Below are positions 60,457-64,000 of a stretch of 64,000 nt of DNA, in pieces. A model generated the notes under the pieces. It saw only the letters and a program-made list of their open reading frames with translations, was not told the DNA's origin and did no database searches. Position 1 is the stretch's first letter. Every line of letters begins with the position of its first letter. Made by a program: the position numbers and the translations under genes. Origin of the DNA: Proteles cristata cristata (lineage: Eukaryota > Chordata > Mammalia > Carnivora > Hyaenidae); NCBI GenBank assembly GCA_017311185.1, contig JAESUZ010000960.1, forward strand, positions 620,001-684,000, read 5' to 3'.

Positions 60457-62437
60457 TTCATAACAATTAACAACATTCATTGCATTTAAAACATATGTTC
60501 CCTTTGAAAACAATTAGCACATTTGTCTGTTGCTGAAAATCTTTGACAATGTAATGAATGAAACAAAAGGATTTGTTTCATATATGAACCTAGAGAAATT
60601 CCCATCTGTGCTTTGTAAGTCAGTTTAGGATTTGTGTCTTTGCTGTTTCATCCAGGAAGTATCAAGATAAATATTTCGCTAAAACATAAATGATTTTCTC
60701 CTCTCCTAAGCTGCTTCCCAAATGATCTTAAGGCAGGATGTGTATTCATGTATGGGTGTGTGTCTAAAATAGGTAATGAATATTACTGTTAAGAATTGGT
60801 TTGATAAAAAAAAATTCAAATCAGATATTATTTGTTCAAATACAAACAAATTGACTACCTTGAACTTTGATAATTTAGAGTCTTTAAGATCACATAAACA
60901 GGAAGTTAAAGATATTTTTAATTAAGTAGACTGAGAAGACAGGTGAATTCTCTACCATAACCAAATCATTACCTCGGCTAGAATCTGATGGCCAGTAATT
61001 TTTTTTTTAAACTTGTATATTAAAGTGAGAACTCAAGACTTAAACTTAATTCATCAATCTGTAACCAAGCTGTTCTACTAAGAGAAGATATTTAATATTA
61101 TGTAATCATTTGTTTACTCAATGACTATTATACTTGGAAACTATCTTAGATGTTGAAAAATAGGGAGATATTCCTGAAAGTTACCAGAAATTTCAATGCC
61201 ATTATTGAGCATTATGGTTCCCATCTCAACTGTTTTACATCATTAAACACCTCTAGTATGTTCTTCGGGAGTCTCTTCATTCACATAAAGCAATCATTTT
61301 AGTTTTCTTTCCTTTTTTTCTTTTTTTTTTTCTATAGCATTCTTTCCCTCTTTTTTTTATATACTATCAGTGGAACTGATAGTTTTGCTCAGTCTCAAAA
61401 ATGGAAATAAATACTAGTAAAATATTAATACTAACTAGTAAAATACTAATTAGAAGTACTTCTGCTTGCTCCACTTCATTCAAATGCCCATTTATTCATT
61501 CAAATATGCATTTCATAAACACTTAATGTGTGGTGTCACTATGCCAGGAATAGCTTTAAGGGGTTAACAAACACATCTGTATTCATCAGAGACTAATAAC
61601 TGGAAGCTCCAAGCCCAGCACCACTGGGTTCTAAAGCCAGTAACAAGTTCTTAGGTCCCAAGAGATGAAACCTGATGTCCATTATTGTTATAAGATTTGT
61701 AGCCATTGTGCTGGAGTAAATCCAACCATCTGTATGCACATCAGGCTAAGGAGCTTCTATTAAAATTCTACCTTCCAAATTTACATAAGTGGGTGCTTTT
61801 CTAAGTTGCATAATCACAGTATAATTCTATATTAGGACTAGAGTCAAGTTCTATTCAAGAAGACCTGATGTAGCTGAGAAATTCAATATTACCTCTTCAA
61901 ATATGTTAGTGAAGTATAACAATAGAAGGCATGATGGAGAGATTCACAGTGCTGTTATTCCAAAATATTCTGAAAGTATTCAGGTATATCTGATTGTGTC
62001 TGGTCCTGACTTTCTGGCTCATGATAGCCTGAGGGTTACCATCACTTGAAAAGTAATGCTTCTTTTGGATCTGTGACTTTAACACTTAATAGTGAACCAT
62101 AGGGCTTGCATGTTAGTTGTTTACCATTGTTAATGCCAGTTTGTGCTTGCCTGCTCTCTCTCTCTCTCTCTCTTTCTTTCTTGCCTCTCATGAATTCTTA
62201 GGTGAACTAAGATATAAGATGTTACAATATTTTTATTCAGAAAGAGACCCTAATTCTGTACCTAGGTCCCATAGTTAATAACACTCAATTAGAGCTCAAT
62301 TTGCATAATGCTTACCAATTTCAGCCAATTTAAAAGTATATATGCAGTTTGTGAGATGTCAGAGTTCTTTGCTCATTTCATCTATCAACAAAGAAACAAT
62401 TTGTTTCCAACAAAATAGATACTTCTCAAGAATTTTG
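60457..62437. other. AT-rich unique DNA
   Basis: A (TC) run lies at 62154-62173 and T-rich runs at 61311-61334. No gene or transposon recognised. Confidence 0.4.
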
Positions 62438-62562
62438 AGGTACCTGGGTGGCTCGGTGGGTTAAGCATCCGACTTTGAATCAGGTCATGATCTCACTGTT
62501 CATGAGTTCAAGCCCCATGTTAGGTTCTGTGCTGTCAGCTGGGAGCCTGGAGCCTGCTTTGG

Positions 62563-62602
<40 letters not shown>

Positions 62603-62705
62603 TCTCTCTCTCTTTCTTCCTCCTCGTCCTCCTCGTCCTCCTCGTCCTCCCTTACTCATGTTCTGTGTGTGTGTCTCTTTCTCTCTCAAAAATAAATATT
62701 AAAAA
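62438..62705 (+). mobile_element. tRNA-Lys SINE with expanded CT and CCTCGT tracts
   Basis: Head GAGGTACCTGGGTGGCTCGG, 'TCAGGTCATGATCTCACTGT', tail 'TCTCAAAAATAAATATTAAA'. The CT tract is very long (62565-62613) and is followed by a repeated TCCTCCTCG unit (62619-62650). The 84-codon frame with PPRPPRPPR at 62448-62702 is this low-complexity translation, not a protein. Confidence 0.92.
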
Positions 62706-62712
62706 TTTTTAA

Positions 62713-63721
62713 AAAGATTTTTTGTGAGAATAAACAAAAACAAATATGACATATCTGATATGCACTAAAAATGATCATGCTCAGATCTTGTATTTTCCTA
62801 TGTTTATAGAAATATTACTTAATTTCTATCCATTTGACTAGTGATCTTCCACATCCTTCCCCTATAATGCTTCCTATATTTTATTTTAGAATAAAAGACC
62901 TTCCTAAGACTTGTTTAATGAATGCACTGATGTTACCTAAAAGAAGGAATTATTTTCTGTATAGAATAACCACACTAATAAGTTTATAGTTGTAGACATG
63001 CAGAATTTTCACTCAAAATGCATGTAGGATTCAGACATGGGAGGTAGGCTTGAAAGAGAAAATTAGACTCAGATTTTAAAATGCCTTTTATTTGAGTTTA
63101 ATGAGCTAAATTCATTCTAACAGAATTTTTCCCTATTACAGAATAGAAATATCACTCTAAAAATTAATTTTTATCAACTATCTTTCAGGTTGTATGTACA
63201 TGTGTTTTGTGTAATGCTAAAATCAAATGCTTGCTATACAAGCGATTTAAAATAGCCTTCATTCTAGCTTAATTTTTATAGGGACTATGGCTCCCTCAGC
63301 AAAAGATGGATTTAACTTTAAGCTTCTAATAACCTATACCCAGCATCCTCCCTCATAGTCAATTAAATGGGAAAAAATTGGACTTGTGTACTATATTCAG
63401 ATCCACAACTAGAATTTTCAACTACTGGCCTCTTTGGCAGACAGTTTATCATTCATTATTTTTTTTGAAACTATATAAAGTTAGCTTTCTTCATAACCAG
63501 ATCAGCAGGTTATTTGTATGTGTCTAATAATGGGTATTTTGTTCCATGAAAAATAGTCCAGAATATTATTTTTAAAGAGAACTGTGTAAATATCATGGGG
63601 GATATGAGAGCCATTATAACGTTAAGACTTTTTGTGTCAGTATCATTTTAAGTTTTATCAATTATATTCTCATGTGTTTTCTCATTTAATTTTCAACATA
63701 ACATTACCACTTAAAGTAGAG
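62713..63721. other. AT-rich unique DNA
   Basis: No transposon or gene recognised. Confidence 0.4.
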
Positions 63722-64000
63722 TTTTCAGTTTTATAGAGATATAATTGACATTATGTAAGTTAAAAGTATATAACTTGTTGATTAGATACACTTATATATT
63801 GCAAAATGGTTACCAACATATTAGCTAACTCCTCCATTAGGTCACATAATTACCTTTCTTTCTTTTTTTTTCTTTCTTTTGTTTTCTTTTGGTAAGGGTC
63901 TTTAAGATTTATTCTTTTAGCAACTTTGAAGTATATAATACAGTGTTATTAGCTCTAATCACTATAGTGTACATTAAAAACCTAGGACTAACTCAAGTCT
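63722..64000 (-). mobile_element. Old L1 3' end, runs off the window
   Basis: 'TTTTATAGAGATATAATTGA', 'GATTAGATACACTTATATAT', 'TGCAAAATGGTTACCAACAT', 'AGCTAACTCCTCCATTAGGT', 'AGCAACTTTGAAGTATATAA' and 'ATCACTATAGTGTACATTAA' follow the reversed L1M 3'UTR. A T/C-rich run lies at 63857-63890. Confidence 0.65.

Noticed and set aside
1..64000. CRISPR array, operon or prokaryote-like system
   Set aside because: Repeats are dispersed SINEs/L1s/LTRs with target duplications, and there are no regularly spaced short repeats or long bacterial-type genes.

Overview
The window looks like non-coding nuclear DNA of a cat-family carnivore (Felidae). The basis is the repeat content. About 32 loci carry the carnivore tRNA-Lys-derived SINE (the 'GGCGCCTGGGTGGCT' head, an internal CT-rich tract and an AAATAAATAAA tail). 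Several belong to a young felid-type subfamily with 'CTGACTGCCAGCTC' and 'CTCCTAGAAATAAATAAA'. Carnivore L1 3' ends ('GAGCACTGGGTGTTATG') are also present. The sequence is AT-rich. No reading frame resembles a cellular gene: the longest frame is 165 codons and of low complexity, and I see no splice-site-bounded exon, tRNA, rRNA or snRNA gene, CpG island or CRISPR array. The best description is an intergenic desert or one very large intron.

Layout. 1-7 kb: a graveyard of endogenous retroviral and MaLR LTRs (1356-1670, 2127-2479, 2555-3036, 3037-3613, 4450-5114, 5940-6815), with a broken env-like stretch at 3840-4440 and an MLT1-like LTR split by a later LTR. 7-11.5 kb: AT-rich, mostly unique DNA. 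11.5-13.4 kb: an old L1/HAL1-like fragment hit by SINEs, two of them sharing the same target repeat. 13.4-20 kb: unique DNA with SINEs, an MIR and a TATC tetranucleotide array. 20.5-21.5 kb: an L1 3' end split by a SINE. 22-31 kb: unique blocks, eight SINEs and a recent 5'-truncated L1 (25575-25936). 32.6-38.5 kb: the longest interval with almost no recognisable transposon, which makes it the best place to look for conserved regulatory DNA.

40.6-45.5 kb holds a minus-strand L1 with 5'UTR, ORF1 and part of ORF2 recognisable, carrying three SINEs. 45-51 kb has five young SINEs, all on the + strand. 53.1 kb carries an hAT-Charlie MITE. 58.1-60.45 kb is a nearly full-length, dead Tigger1 (pogo-like) DNA transposon with both ends and a TA target duplication. 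63.7-64 kb is another old L1 3' end running off the window.

There is no operon-like or pathway-like gene set. The useful content is the insertion history, which target-site duplications date relative to one another, plus several polymorphic-type microsatellites. I found no convincing previously undescribed biological system. The more unusual observations are listed as findings.
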